NCBI RefSeq assembly: GCF_000367345.1
Contig: NZ_BARE01000006.1
Location: 1 to 64,000, forward strand
Origin: Sphingobium xenophagum NBRC 107872
GTDB taxonomy: Bacteria; Pseudomonadota; Alphaproteobacteria; Sphingomonadales; Sphingomonadaceae
Length of the DNA: 64,000 nucleotides
Reading direction: 5' to 3'
The notes under the pieces are model-generated. The model saw only the letters and a list, made by a program, of their open reading frames with translations. It searched no databases and was not told the DNA's origin. Every line of letters begins with the position of its first letter. The stretch's first letter is position 1. Of the stretch, positions 28,629-37,623 are shown one piece after another. The translations under genes and the position numbers were made by a program.

Positions 28629-29740
28629 GCGGTAGCGGCCGTGCTCCCATTATCGGCAACAGTCCGCTCTGCGCGTGCCCTGCCGATGTTGATCGCAAGC
28701 TTCAGCCGGTTACGATAGCCCTGAAAAAGCTGGACCATGATCATGCGAGCGGTTTCGGCGGCACTGGGCAGGCGCGCTGAACGACCAAAGGAAAGTTGAT
28801 AGCCAAGATAGGTGATCAGCGGGCCGACATGCGCCTCGAATATCTCGACCTGCCGCTGGCTCAATTCCTGCTGCCAGGCATCGATTCGTTGGGGGGCAAG
28901 CGCCTGGCCGACCAGATGATGTTGTTTGCGGGTCGATGGCGGCACATGATAGCCGCGCGCCGCAATCATCGCCTCGTCAAAGGGCAATTCCAGCGTTGCG
29001 CAAATGCGGCGCAATTCCTCATCCGGCCGGGCGAGCAGATCCTCATATCGCACGCGCGCCCAACGGTTGGGCGGCAGGCAGTCGCGAAGCGCCATGCCCA
29101 TGGCCACCCGTTGAGACCAGAAATGGGCCGCGCTGGAAATGCTGTTTGGTCCCCAGTCAACCTTGAGCAGCGAATTGGCTACGGCTCGTCCATCGCGGAC
29201 GATATGGACGAATCGCGCGTCCGGACACGCCTCCGCCAAAGCCCGCATATGCCGCACATTGCCCGGCTGATGTTCCACCCAATAATCTATATCCATGCGC
29301 CCCGATCGGGCACCATAGGTCCGCACCAGCCAATTCACCGCGTCCATGAACGTGCCGTATCCGGCGGGGCGCAGATCGCCGATGGAAAAATTCCACAGCT
29401 TGAAGCGCGGATGGGCCGTGATCGCGTCGATCGCCCGTCCCAACTCCATGATCTGGCGAGGATCATGAGGCATCAGGTCGGCGACAAATTGCGACTCGGG
29501 CGTTGCGATCATGCGGTTCCCACTGCCCAGCATGGCCCCCAGCAGGGTTGATCCGCTTCGCTGGCAGCCAACGACGAATATCGGGGTTATTTCTTTCCCG
29601 ATCGCTGAGGGGATAGCCTTCGCGCCATATTCCCGATGCGTGGAGCAGGGGCTTGAATCGCCCGGCGGGATACCCTGCGCAGGCCAGGCCGGTTGGGTGC
29701 CGACAGGCGCGGGGGGCGGGGTCTGGATTATCCGCGCCAT
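28562..29740 (-). CDS. sulfotransferase family protein
   Basis: 392-residue PAPS-dependent sulfotransferase with the loop IFVVGCQRSGSTLLGAMLG (about residue 55), the segment RFVHIVRDGRAVANSLLKV that supplies the 3'-phosphate contacts, and VRYEDLLARPDEELRRIC. The open frame continues upstream, but MARIIQTPPPAPVG at 29740 is chosen since it overlaps the preceding sulfotransferase stop by 13 bp, as in coupled pairs. Convergent 67-bp overlap with the WecG-like gene. The tail after about residue 320 (ARLPSAAETARMIMVQLFQ onward) may be an amphipathic extension. Confidence 0.87.
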   Translation of the reverse strand: MARIIQTPPPAPVGTQPAWPAQGIPPGDSSPCSTHREYGAKAIPSAIGKEITPIFVVGCQRSGSTLLGAMLGSGNRMIATPESQFVADLMPHDPRQIMELGRAIDAITAHPRFKLWNFSIGDLRPAGYGTFMDAVNWLVRTYGARSGRMDIDYWVEHQPGNVRHMRALAEACPDARFVHIVRDGRAVANSLLKVDWGPNSISSAAHFWSQRVAMGMALRDCLPPNRWARVRYEDLLARPDEELRRICATLELPFDEAMIAARGYHVPPSTRKQHHLVGQALAPQRIDAWQQELSQRQVEIFEAHVGPLITYLGYQLSFGRSARLPSAAETARMIMVQLFQGYRNRLKLAINIGRARAERTVADNGSTAATAYPWRRGVLRRICQMASRLVVK

Positions 29741-30651
29741 GTGGGCCACCCGAAATCGACGCCGAGCATGGCGCGGGTACGCTCTCGCGATCGGTGCAGG
29801 CGCTGGTCTAGCCAGGCGGCCATGGCAGGGGCAGGGGCAGGGTAGCGTCCCTCGTTCAGCCTGCCTTGGTCCTGCGCATGCGCGAAAGGTCCGATCGCCA
29901 GAAATGCCGCTATGCGATCGCGCTCTGCTGCCGGATTCTGTTGATATCGCTCCGTGGCGATGAACAGGAGTTGATCGGATCGGAACAGCGCCTGCCACCG
30001 GCTGATCTGCACGTCATATTCGCTGCGCGCGCAGTAGCTGTAATGTTGGTGCGCGAAGCGCGCCTGCCTGTCGGGCCCGACATGGTCGTGCGGCTTGATG
30101 ATCCGTTCAGCTTCGGCGGCGAAGGCTGCCTCCGGTTCCAATGTTTCGAAACCGCGCGCGACTTCATGCCAATAATGCGACCATGCACGCGCGCATGGAT
30201 CGCGCAGCATTACGATGATTTTCGCGTCCGGGCAAAAGGCGCTGATGCGTTCGGCGGCTTGGGGATGCATGAAATAATAAGGGGTACAATCCATCGTCAT
30301 CACCGGCGCATCCACTCGGCGCATGCGCTCCTCTGCATCCTGCAACGACGGGAAGTGGGCGAGATAATTGTCGAGCGGGCGCATCTTGTGCCTGTCGAAC
30401 TGATGGATTTCCTTGGCGACCGGCGCGATGATCTGCGGGTGGTTCGCCAGATCCCGGAACAATGATGTCGTGCCTGCCTTTTGTGCGCCGACGATGAAGA
30501 TATGGGGCGACATGCGGTCACCGCGCCGAACGGCCAGTAGCGCCTGGAGTCGCGCAGTGGCAATGAACGAACGGGGACGATAAAGAATCCGCCGGCGCAG
30601 GGTCTGTTCGGTAGGCATGTCCATCAGACTATTTCGCCCCTCCCGTTCCAT
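29728..30651 (-). CDS. sulfotransferase domain protein
   Basis: Up to 307-residue sulfotransferase with phosphosulfate loop IFIVGAQKAGTTSLFRDLA (about residue 52) and AKIIVMLRDPCARAWSHYW as the 3'-phosphate motif. An internal ATG at 30624 (MDMPTEQTL) has GGAGGGG some 14 bases upstream and is an alternative start. Its stop overlaps the start of the next sulfotransferase gene by 13 bp, so the two form a coupled pair. Divergent from the SleB-like gene. Probably sulfates a glycan of this locus; acceptor unknown. Confidence 0.87.
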   Translation of the reverse strand: MEREGRNSLMDMPTEQTLRRRILYRPRSFIATARLQALLAVRRGDRMSPHIFIVGAQKAGTTSLFRDLANHPQIIAPVAKEIHQFDRHKMRPLDNYLAHFPSLQDAEERMRRVDAPVMTMDCTPYYFMHPQAAERISAFCPDAKIIVMLRDPCARAWSHYWHEVARGFETLEPEAAFAAEAERIIKPHDHVGPDRQARFAHQHYSYCARSEYDVQISRWQALFRSDQLLFIATERYQQNPAAERDRIAAFLAIGPFAHAQDQGRLNEGRYPAPAPAMAAWLDQRLHRSRERTRAMLGVDFGWPTWRG

Positions 30652-30760
30652 TCAGGTTTTGACTCGCATGGAATATTCTTCTTCTACAACCAATCGCATT
30701 TTCTTCCCACATCATTAACCATTTGATGTTAGGGGGCTGCTTCAAAATTGGATTCGCCAG

Positions 30761-32083
30761 ATGACTGCATCTCTTCCATCCGCCGATCAAAACGCAGACA
30801 TTGATCCGGCCGTGGTCGAATATGCGGTGCCTCGTCGTTGGGGCAAGCCGTCGGCGCGCCAGACCGTCGCGATCCTATTATGCGGGCTGATCCTGGCCGC
30901 GGGCCTGTCATTGGCGGTTCATTTTGTCGACGCGCTCACAGCGGTCCCGTCGCAGCCCGATTATGGCGTGCCCCCCAATTATGATCCGCGATCGCACATG
31001 GCGACCGGTCGATCGGCGACCGGCGTGGAACCGCCGCCCCTGATCTTCAAGCCGTTGGCCGCGCCCGATGCGCGTGCGATCAACGCTGCGCAGCCCTTTT
31101 CCACGGCGCCCCGGCCTCCCGCGCCTCCGTTCATCTATTCGGGGTCGGCGGACAATTGGCGGCGGGCGCAGGAATGTCTGGCGAGCGCGGCTTATTATGA
31201 AGCCGGTGACGATCCGGTTGGCCAGCGCGCGGTGGCACAGGTCGTGGTGAACCGCGTGCGCCACCCGGCCTTTCCCAAAAGCGTGTGCGGCGTCGTGTTT
31301 CAGGGCAGCGAGCGCGCCATCGGCTGCCAGTTCACCTTTACCTGCGACGGCTCGATCGTGCGGCGCCGCCCCAGCGCATCAGCCTGGTCGCGGGCGCTGA
31401 TCGCCGCGAAGGCCGCGTTGAACGGCTATGTGTTCGGGGCTGTCAGCACCGCAACCCATTATCACACCGACTATGTCGTGCCTTACTGGTCCGCGCAGAT
31501 GGACAAGCTGGTGATGGTACGCGGGCATATATTTTTCCGCTGGTCCCATGCAGGGATGCTGCGCAGGGTCAGCATGTCGGATGAACCCGTCATAGCGTCG
31601 ATCGCCAGCCTGTCGGGCGATCAGAAAAAGGAAGATGGCCCGTCCTCCATCCTCTCCTACGACCTTGCCAAAATGGGCGACTGGCGCGATCGTTCGTCGG
31701 TGGCAAACGGCGCCGATCGCAAGGATGCCGGGACGGACGTTCCTGCATGGATATTGAAGGGCAGCCGACTGCATGACGCCGCACCCGCTGCCGGCGCGTA
31801 TATGTTGTCGCTGGAACCCGGCGCATTTGCGGGTTCCTATGCCGTCACCGCCTATCGCATGTGCCGCGACAAGCCGGAATGTACCGTGATCGGCTGGCTC
31901 AACCCTGGCGACCTGCCATCCGGTTCTGTCATATCCGCCGCTGCGGCACGGACCATGTCGTTCTTCTATCGGGTGGATGGAGATCGGCGCAAGGAAACCG
32001 TTCTTTTCGACTGCGCCGTGATCGACCGGCCTGATCCGCGGCAGTGCCTGCCTGACAACCGCATGGGGCTTTTGCCCAAATAG
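30761..32083 (+). CDS. SleB-type cell wall hydrolase, membrane-anchored
   Basis: 440-residue protein with an N-terminal cytoplasmic stretch, a single membrane anchor near residues 32-55 (TVAILLCGLILAAGLSLAV), and a Hydrolase_2 (SleB/CwlJ) domain about residues 140-270: CLASAAYYEAGDDPVGQRAV, VVVNRVRHPAFPKSVCGVVF, and GAVSTATHYHTDYVVPYW. The conserved glutamate in YYEAG is the expected catalytic residue for cleaving peptidoglycan glycan strands. The remaining C-terminal 150 residues match nothing I recognise. In the periplasm it could open the wall for envelope assemblies such as the polysaccharide export machine. Confidence 0.88.
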   Translation: MTASLPSADQNADIDPAVVEYAVPRRWGKPSARQTVAILLCGLILAAGLSLAVHFVDALTAVPSQPDYGVPPNYDPRSHMATGRSATGVEPPPLIFKPLAAPDARAINAAQPFSTAPRPPAPPFIYSGSADNWRRAQECLASAAYYEAGDDPVGQRAVAQVVVNRVRHPAFPKSVCGVVFQGSERAIGCQFTFTCDGSIVRRRPSASAWSRALIAAKAALNGYVFGAVSTATHYHTDYVVPYWSAQMDKLVMVRGHIFFRWSHAGMLRRVSMSDEPVIASIASLSGDQKKEDGPSSILSYDLAKMGDWRDRSSVANGADRKDAGTDVPAWILKGSRLHDAAPAAGAYMLSLEPGAFAGSYAVTAYRMCRDKPECTVIGWLNPGDLPSGSVISAAAARTMSFFYRVDGDRRKETVLFDCAVIDRPDPRQCLPDNRMGLLPK

Positions 32084-32200
32084 GCCGGTCGCGTCTGGCG
32101 GCATGTGGACGCAAACATGCTTTGCGAACCATTAACCTTATTCTGGCAGGGCTGTGCGCAAGCAGCATGCCTGCTGCGGGGTGGAATGTGGGGCAAGGCA

Positions 32201-33667
32201 ATGATGGGACGGCGAAGCAATTTTTTCCAGCTGGCAGCGATAATCGCGGTTGCCATGGTGGGGACGCCAGCGTCGGCCGAAACGCTGATGGAAGCATTGG
32301 CACTGGCGTACAAGGACAACCCTTCCATCACCGCAGCCCGGGCCGACCAGCGCGCCGTTGACGAGAGTGTCGCCATCCAGCGGTCCAGCGGCCTTCCCTT
32401 CGCGGACAGCAGCATCAGCTATTCCAACAATATCTATCGCCAGTTTCCCCAGATTTCTGCGGGTGAAGCGCTAAGCATGAACGCGCAGGTGGTTTTACCG
32501 CTCTATAATGGTGGCTCCGTCCGCAATGCCGTGAACGCCGCTAAATTGCGGGTCGAATCCGGCCAGTTTTCGCTGCGCAGCGTCGAGGCGAATCTGTTCC
32601 AGTCCATTGTCGCGACCTACATGAATGTGTTGCGCGACAGTGCGATCGTCGAATTGAACCGCCAGAATGTCCGTGCGCTGGACATCAACCTCAGCGCTGG
32701 TCAGGAACGGTTCGAGGTTGGCGATCTGACCCGGACCGACGTGGCCCAGTCCCGCTCCCGCCTGGCGTTGGCGCGCTCCAGCCTGCAAAGCGCCCAGGCG
32801 CAGCTCATCGCGTCGAAGGAAAATTACATCGCCCTTGTCGGCAAGCCGCCGCAAAATCTTGAAGTGCCCCCCGCGCTGCCCGGCTTGCCTGAAAGTGCAG
32901 AAGCGGCCGTGGCGCTGGCGCTGGCAAACAATCCTGCCTTGCTTGCGGCCAACAAGGCCCGCGACGCGACGCGATATGACGTGAAATCCGCCAATGGCCA
33001 GATCATGCCGCGGGTCAGCGCCTTCATCAACGGATCGCAGACGGACTATCTGGGGTCCACGGTAGTCAATCAGGGCGGCATAGTGAATGTCCGCAATGAC
33101 AAGGCGGCATCAGCAGGGGCGACTATTTCCATTCCCCTGTATCAGGGTGGGCGCCCCGGCGCGCAGCAGCGCCAGGCCGTCGCACGCGAATCGAGCGCGA
33201 TCGAGCAGGCGACCGCGACCGAACGCGCCGTGATCGCGCAAACCCGCGCCTCTTATGCGCTTTGGCGCGCTGCACTCGAAACGATCACCTCCGCAGAAGA
33301 AGCGGTCAAGTCGGCCGAACTGGCGCTTGATGGCGTAAAGGTTGAAAACTCCGCAGGGTCGCGAACCATCCTCGACATCCTCAATGCGGAGCAGGAATTG
33401 CTCAACACGCAAGTCCAATTGGTCAGTGCGCGCCGCGACGCCTATGTGTCGGCCTTCACGCTTCTGGCCAATATGGGCCGGGCCGAAGCGCGCGATCTGG
33501 GCATCGATCGGCCCTATTATGATCCCAAGGATAATTATGCGCGCAGCACGGGCAAATTTCTGGATTTTGACTTTGCGCCCCAACCCAAGCCGATCAGTTC
33601 CAGCACGGCTGGCACACCGCCACAGCAGCCAGCCACCATACTGATCCCCGGATTTTCCGGCTTTTAA
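32201..33667 (+). CDS. TolC family outer membrane efflux/secretion protein
   Basis: 488-residue outer-membrane channel protein. Signal peptide FFQLAAIIAVAMVGTPASA, then two repeated TolC (OEP) halves: ETLMEALALAYKDNPSITAA and a second copy around residue 255 (EAAVALALANNPALLAANKA), with long coiled-coil helices between. The frame opens earlier, but the ATG at 32201 places the signal peptide at the N-terminus and has a purine-rich GGGGCAAGG upstream. No inner-membrane or adaptor partner is adjacent, so the system served (type I secretion, efflux or polysaccharide) is unknown. Confidence 0.92.
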   Translation: MMGRRSNFFQLAAIIAVAMVGTPASAETLMEALALAYKDNPSITAARADQRAVDESVAIQRSSGLPFADSSISYSNNIYRQFPQISAGEALSMNAQVVLPLYNGGSVRNAVNAAKLRVESGQFSLRSVEANLFQSIVATYMNVLRDSAIVELNRQNVRALDINLSAGQERFEVGDLTRTDVAQSRSRLALARSSLQSAQAQLIASKENYIALVGKPPQNLEVPPALPGLPESAEAAVALALANNPALLAANKARDATRYDVKSANGQIMPRVSAFINGSQTDYLGSTVVNQGGIVNVRNDKAASAGATISIPLYQGGRPGAQQRQAVARESSAIEQATATERAVIAQTRASYALWRAALETITSAEEAVKSAELALDGVKVENSAGSRTILDILNAEQELLNTQVQLVSARRDAYVSAFTLLANMGRAEARDLGIDRPYYDPKDNYARSTGKFLDFDFAPQPKPISSSTAGTPPQQPATILIPGFSGF

Positions 33668-33766
33668 CGATTGGCGCGCTGCACGGCGCGCCATGGTTAC
33701 GAGCGGTTAACCCTCTTTGGCTATCATTCTCGTTCGCAGATGATGCTGTATCGACAGGAGGCAGGG

Positions 33767-34078
33767 ATGGAAGCAACATCAGCCGGACAGATCGCCGCCA
33801 TCGTTCGGGCAGAAGCAGGCAAGATGCGCGCGGCGATTGACGGAGCCAGCGACGGTGCCCAGGTGAGCCTGCGCGTGAGCGACTTTGCAAAGCTGGCGCA
33901 GATGATGGAACGGCTCGCCGACAGCGTCACCGTCCGTGCGGACGGTTCGCTGGGCGGATCGCGTCATTGGATCCCACTGGACAAGTTTGAACGCCTGCGT
34001 GCGGAGGCAACGCATTGGCAAGCCGAGTGCGAGAAATTGCGCCGCGAGGCTCAGATCGACAGCCTGCTTCGTCTGTAG
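33767..34078 (+). CDS. hypothetical protein, 103 residues
   Basis: Small soluble protein of unknown function. The ATG at 33767 is chosen because AGGAGG lies 6 bases upstream, an excellent Shine-Dalgarno sequence. The middle (LRVSDFAKLAQMMERLADSV) and the C-terminal third (RLRAEATHWQAECEKLRREA) look like helices able to form a coiled coil. No cysteine pairs, signal peptide or membrane helix. Its stop lies 4 bp from the stop of a small membrane-protein gene on the opposite strand. Confidence 0.72.
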   Translation: MEATSAGQIAAIVRAEAGKMRAAIDGASDGAQVSLRVSDFAKLAQMMERLADSVTVRADGSLGGSRHWIPLDKFERLRAEATHWQAECEKLRREAQIDSLLRL

Positions 34079-34082
34079 CCAG

Positions 34083-34271
34083 TCAGGGTAGCAGGAGCAT
34101 CAGCCCCGCGACAAAAGCTGCCCAGAACGTCACGATCATCGCCACGATAGCGGCAAAAATCGCATAGTTGCGGAACAATTTCCATGGCTTGAGCCGCCTG
34201 GCGCGCGGACGCGACGTACCGCGCCAGGGGACAAAAGCGGCTTCCACCTCGACGATTGACTCCATGTACAT
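34083..34271 (-). CDS. small single-pass membrane protein, 62 residues
   Basis: Begins MYMESIVEVEAAFVPWRGTS, a basic segment RPRARRLKPWKLFRN follows, then one hydrophobic helix (residues about 38-60, IFAAIVAMIVTFWAAFVAGL). AAGGAGATG upstream supports the start at 34271. The basic juxtamembrane segment suggests a cytoplasmic N-terminus. Function unknown. Confidence 0.65.
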   Translation of the reverse strand: MYMESIVEVEAAFVPWRGTSRPRARRLKPWKLFRNYAIFAAIVAMIVTFWAAFVAGLMLLLP

Positions 34272-34426
34272 GGCTCATCTCCTTAAATCTCTACTTAAAC
34301 AATAGAGATTGGAAATGCGAGATAGATTCTGCCAAGGCCCGGTAAAGCCGCGATTTCACCTGTGTGGGCGCAAGCGTGGCGAAATGGCGAGCGCCGCGCG
34401 CCGTCATTTCGCCATCGCGGTGCGCG

Positions 34427-35695
34427 TCAATAAGCGGCCAGGGGTGCGGGCAGCGCATCCGCCCACGCCTTGATCACCGCCGCTTCCTTGACCTGCCCCG
34501 TCTGGCGGGAATGCAGCCCATCTGAACTGTCATTGGCAAAGTCGGCCCAACGATCGGTCTGTGTGGGGTCTTCGACTGCCGCTGAAATATCGACAAGCCC
34601 CGACAGCCCATAGGCCGCAAAGTTGGTCCTGACCTCGTTGTTAAACGTCTGACGCCCGTCATTCGCGCTGTTGGCGTATAGCCCGACCGGAATATTGGAC
34701 CCGTTGGTGGAGGGGGCCATCGTCGTCCACCATATCCGCACCTGCGGATTGATCGCCTTCGCCTTTGCGACAAAGGCCGCGATGTCCCCCAATATCTGGC
34801 TGGCCGTGCGTCCGCTGCTCATGTCGTTGACGGACCAGTTGCATAATATGTCGCTGACATGGGCAATGATCCCGATCCGCAAGACCGGCTTGGCGAAGTC
34901 GCCCGCGACAAAATCCTGGATCTTGGACCCCGACCGTGCCTGCATCGCGTGCGGAATGCCCGCCTGTTCCAACGCCATGCGTGGCGGCCCGCCCGCCGTC
35001 CCGGTGCCGGGCCCGGCATTACCCGATACGCCATAGAAACGACTGTCGCCGCAAACCAGCACAGTGGGACCATGATCTTTGGCCAGGCCGATCAGTACCC
35101 CCGGTGCACCATCGATTTGGGCCCTTGCTCCGCCATCTGCGGGAAGAGCGCCAGTTTGCATCAACCGATCTACGCCGATCGTGGTGCCCCTCTGATCTTC
35201 TCCCTCAGGCGTACCAGGCCCGGTCATGGGAAAGTTGGCGCGGGTGTCACCGACCAGATTGTCCTTCATCGATCGATGCCAGACCATGACACCGGGCGGG
35301 AATTCGGACAGGCCGAGCGCGCCGGGCAGGAGATCGTCGGACCATAGCAGCGCGCCGCCGGGGATCGTACCGATAGCGCTGCCGGACCAGGTCACCCGCC
35401 CGACCGCCGGGCCGATTTCCAACGCCCTTTGTATCGATTGCGGGCTGACTGCCGTTTCGGCCTGGTCGGACCCGATGATGAATGCCGCATCGGCGTAGCG
35501 CAACGCGGTGATGTGCGCGTTGGACAGCATGTCCCTTATGCGCCCGCTGGTCCGCGCCGAATTGGGCGTTGATACATTGCCGATTCCATAGGCGCTTTCA
35601 CCGCCGCGGACGGTGGCAAGGCGCCATAGCGCCTCCGGGCGCGCGTTTGCCGGACCGCGCGCGCCACGGCCAAAGCCATATCCGAGCCGGGTCAT
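34427..35695 (-). CDS. SGNH/GDSL hydrolase-like protein, putative spike/fibre protein
   Basis: 422-residue protein. The C-terminal half has the SGNH hydrolase blocks in order: VLVCGDSRFYG (Ser about 219), NWSVNDM (Asn about 291) and SSDGLHS (Asp-x-x-His about 393-396), so a carbohydrate or lipid esterase fold is likely. The N-terminal 190 residues are unlike common esterases, Gly- and Ala-rich, without a signal peptide, and may be an assembly domain. It starts at an ATG overlapping by one base the stop of the preceding spike-base gene (TGATG), so the two are coupled. In Rhodobacter capsulatus the rcc01079-rcc01080 pair encodes GTA head spikes; by context this is the rcc01080-position protein, though I cannot verify homology. 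Confidence 0.7.
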   Translation of the reverse strand: MTRLGYGFGRGARGPANARPEALWRLATVRGGESAYGIGNVSTPNSARTSGRIRDMLSNAHITALRYADAAFIIGSDQAETAVSPQSIQRALEIGPAVGRVTWSGSAIGTIPGGALLWSDDLLPGALGLSEFPPGVMVWHRSMKDNLVGDTRANFPMTGPGTPEGEDQRGTTIGVDRLMQTGALPADGGARAQIDGAPGVLIGLAKDHGPTVLVCGDSRFYGVSGNAGPGTGTAGGPPRMALEQAGIPHAMQARSGSKIQDFVAGDFAKPVLRIGIIAHVSDILCNWSVNDMSSGRTASQILGDIAAFVAKAKAINPQVRIWWTTMAPSTNGSNIPVGLYANSANDGRQTFNNEVRTNFAAYGLSGLVDISAAVEDPTQTDRWADFANDSSDGLHSRQTGQVKEAAVIKAWADALPAPLAAY

Positions 35696-35961
35696 CAGGC
35701 AAGCGCCACGATATTGGCGGCTGTCGTGCCCGTCGCGCGGACGTAACGGGCGCGAACATCCAGCACCTGTCCGTCGGCGACATTGAGGAAGTTGACGTCA
35801 GCGGTGCCATCGACGCCCCGCAATATGACCGTGCCGCCAGTGCCGATGTACAGCGCTTTGGGCACGACGGGCAGAGCGTCGCTGTCATGGGGAACGACGG
35901 CGTATGGCGCCCGCGCCGATGCAATCGGATTGTCGATGAAGCTGGTATAGGGATCGGTCAT
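35695..35961 (-). CDS. spike base protein, RCAP_rcc01079 family-like
   Basis: 88-residue protein with the pattern PKALYIGTGGTVILRGVDG, then GQVLDVRARYVRATGTTAAN followed by IVAL, which I recognise as the small beta-rich family named for R. capsulatus rcc01079, the base of GTA head spikes (GhsA), also found in phage tail and head-fibre modules. It is coupled to the SGNH-like gene by a one-base overlap. No other structural phage genes lie nearby, so this is an isolated module. Family recall is good; a role in a particle is inference. Confidence 0.75.
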   Translation of the reverse strand: MTDPYTSFIDNPIASARAPYAVVPHDSDALPVVPKALYIGTGGTVILRGVDGTADVNFLNVADGQVLDVRARYVRATGTTAANIVALA

Positions 35962-36046
35962 TTTGCGCCTCCTGCATGAAGAGGCGACTCACATATGCCG
36001 AGCCATGGCCTGTAGGACAGCAAATAGGATCGGCAACCGAAAAATT

Positions 36047-36535
36047 TTATCCTATTTGGTTCATAGAGTTGGCATTTTCTGGTCGCATGGTCGGGCTGGC
36101 TCGCCTGGCGTCCCCGCGTCGGCGCGCCCGTTTTTCCTCGATGGCGATGACTTCGAACAATTCGTTGGGGTAGCGGCGTGCGCGCTGGCGCAAAATATCT
36201 ATGCCCGACGACAGATATATCGCGACGATCAGGATCATCATCGCGGACATGTCTCCCAATCCGGCAATGTCCCCGGTGGCGATGCGTGCGCCACCCGCCA
36301 AGATGACCAGGATCAGCGTCGCGGCCAGCAGATCGGACCGACGCGAACGGGGAAACGCCACGAGCAGCGCCGGGAACAGGACCGCAACCGCCGAGAGCGA
36401 CAACCAGGATATGGCGGAAGGCGACAAATGAACCCTGTCCGTCGCAAGCATGACCCCAGCGGCCAGAAGGGCCAGCGTCATCAGTCCAAGCGCATAGCGC
36501 GTGGTCAGGATGAGGGATTTTGGATTGGGGAACAT
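36047..36535 (-). CDS. hypothetical membrane protein, 162 residues
   Basis: Polytopic membrane protein with about four hydrophobic segments (YALGLMTLALLAAGVML, WLSLSAVAVLFPALLVAF, LLAATLILVILAGGA, MSAMMILIVAIYLSSGI) and a charged cytoplasmic C-terminus rich in Arg and Glu (IEEKRARRRGDARRAS). No family recognised. Stands alone between the spike module and the TauE-like gene. Confidence 0.68.
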   Translation of the reverse strand: MFPNPKSLILTTRYALGLMTLALLAAGVMLATDRVHLSPSAISWLSLSAVAVLFPALLVAFPRSRRSDLLAATLILVILAGGARIATGDIAGLGDMSAMMILIVAIYLSSGIDILRQRARRYPNELFEVIAIEEKRARRRGDARRASPTMRPENANSMNQIG

Positions 36536-36831
36536 GCCGTTACCTTGTCGCCGTGTCTTGGTGCCAAAAACGGCATAGGCCCGCCTCCCTTAAACCCGAA
36601 TCACTCGTTAGGGTTAACTGGCGGAAAACCACGAATTTGCCTCGCAGGACGCCCGTGCCCGGCTTCATGATCATATGTTGAGTGGATATTGGCCGAATTG
36701 ATCGACCGACGAAGGGAGCAGAGAGCCATTTACAAGCGGGTCAAGGCCAAGTTGCGCCTTCCCAAGCACAAGCCAATCGTGCATGTCCGACCAGTCGTCC
36801 GTCACTGAGCGGGCAAGGGGGACGCGTATTG

Positions 36832-37617
36832 ATGATCGATTGGGTGCACAGCCTGGCTGGCCTGCTCGTGGGCTTGCTCGTTGGAATAACCGGCGTGGGC
36901 GGTGGGTCGCTGATGGCACCCATCCTCATCCTGCTGGTTGGAATCGTGCCAGTCACTGCCGTCGGGACCGACCTGTGGTTCGCGGCGATCACCAAGACCG
37001 TCGGGGGCGTCGTCCATCATCATTTCGGGAAGCCCGACTGGACCGTGGTGCGTCGCCTGTTGATGGGCAGCCTTCCGGCATCCGTCCTGACGATCGCATT
37101 ATTGTCCAAACTGCCCCGCAGTTCCTTCCAGAGTGATCTTATCCTTTCGGCGCTCGGCGTCTTGCTGATCATGACGGCGATCGCCACGCTTTCGCGTCGG
37201 CAAATCCATGATTATGCCCGCGATATGCAGGAGGACACGGCGCAACGCTTCCGGCGTATGCAATTGCCGCTGACGGTGCTGGCCGGATTCATCCTGGGCG
37301 TGCTCGTCACGCTGACGTCCGTGGGGGCGGGCGCACTGGGGGCGACCATGCTGATCGCGCTCTATCCCATGCGGATGAAGGCGGCGCGCCTGGTGGGCAC
37401 TGATATTATCCACGCCGTGCCGCTGACGGCTGTGGCGGGGCTTGGCCACCTGTGGATCGGCAATGTCGACTTTGCCTTGCTGGGGTCGCTGCTGGTCGGA
37501 TCGATACCGGGCATCATCGTCGGATCGCTGCTGTCGTCCAAACTGCCCGACCGTCTGGTCCGGTCGGTGCTGGCGCTGGTACTGATGCTGGTCGGCATAA
37601 AGCTGCTGGTGGGCTAG
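36832..37617 (+). CDS. TauE/SafE (DUF81) family sulfite/sulfonate-type exporter
   Basis: 261-residue integral membrane protein with eight probable helices in two repeats: AGLLVGLLVGITGVGGGSL opens the first and LAGFILGVLVTLTSVGAGAL the second, both with the glycine-rich signature of the family. Members move sulfite, sulfoacetate and other anions. The frame opens at 36682, but MIDWVHSLAG at 36832, with a GGGGG Shine-Dalgarno sequence, starts the first helix. The 296 bp before it (36536-36831) show no gene. GT4 follows 6 bp later. Export of a sulfur anion beside sulfotransferases is suggestive but not evidence. Confidence 0.88.
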   Translation: MIDWVHSLAGLLVGLLVGITGVGGGSLMAPILILLVGIVPVTAVGTDLWFAAITKTVGGVVHHHFGKPDWTVVRRLLMGSLPASVLTIALLSKLPRSSFQSDLILSALGVLLIMTAIATLSRRQIHDYARDMQEDTAQRFRRMQLPLTVLAGFILGVLVTLTSVGAGALGATMLIALYPMRMKAARLVGTDIIHAVPLTAVAGLGHLWIGNVDFALLGSLLVGSIPGIIVGSLLSSKLPDRLVRSVLALVLMLVGIKLLVG

Positions 37618-37623
37618 TCACTT

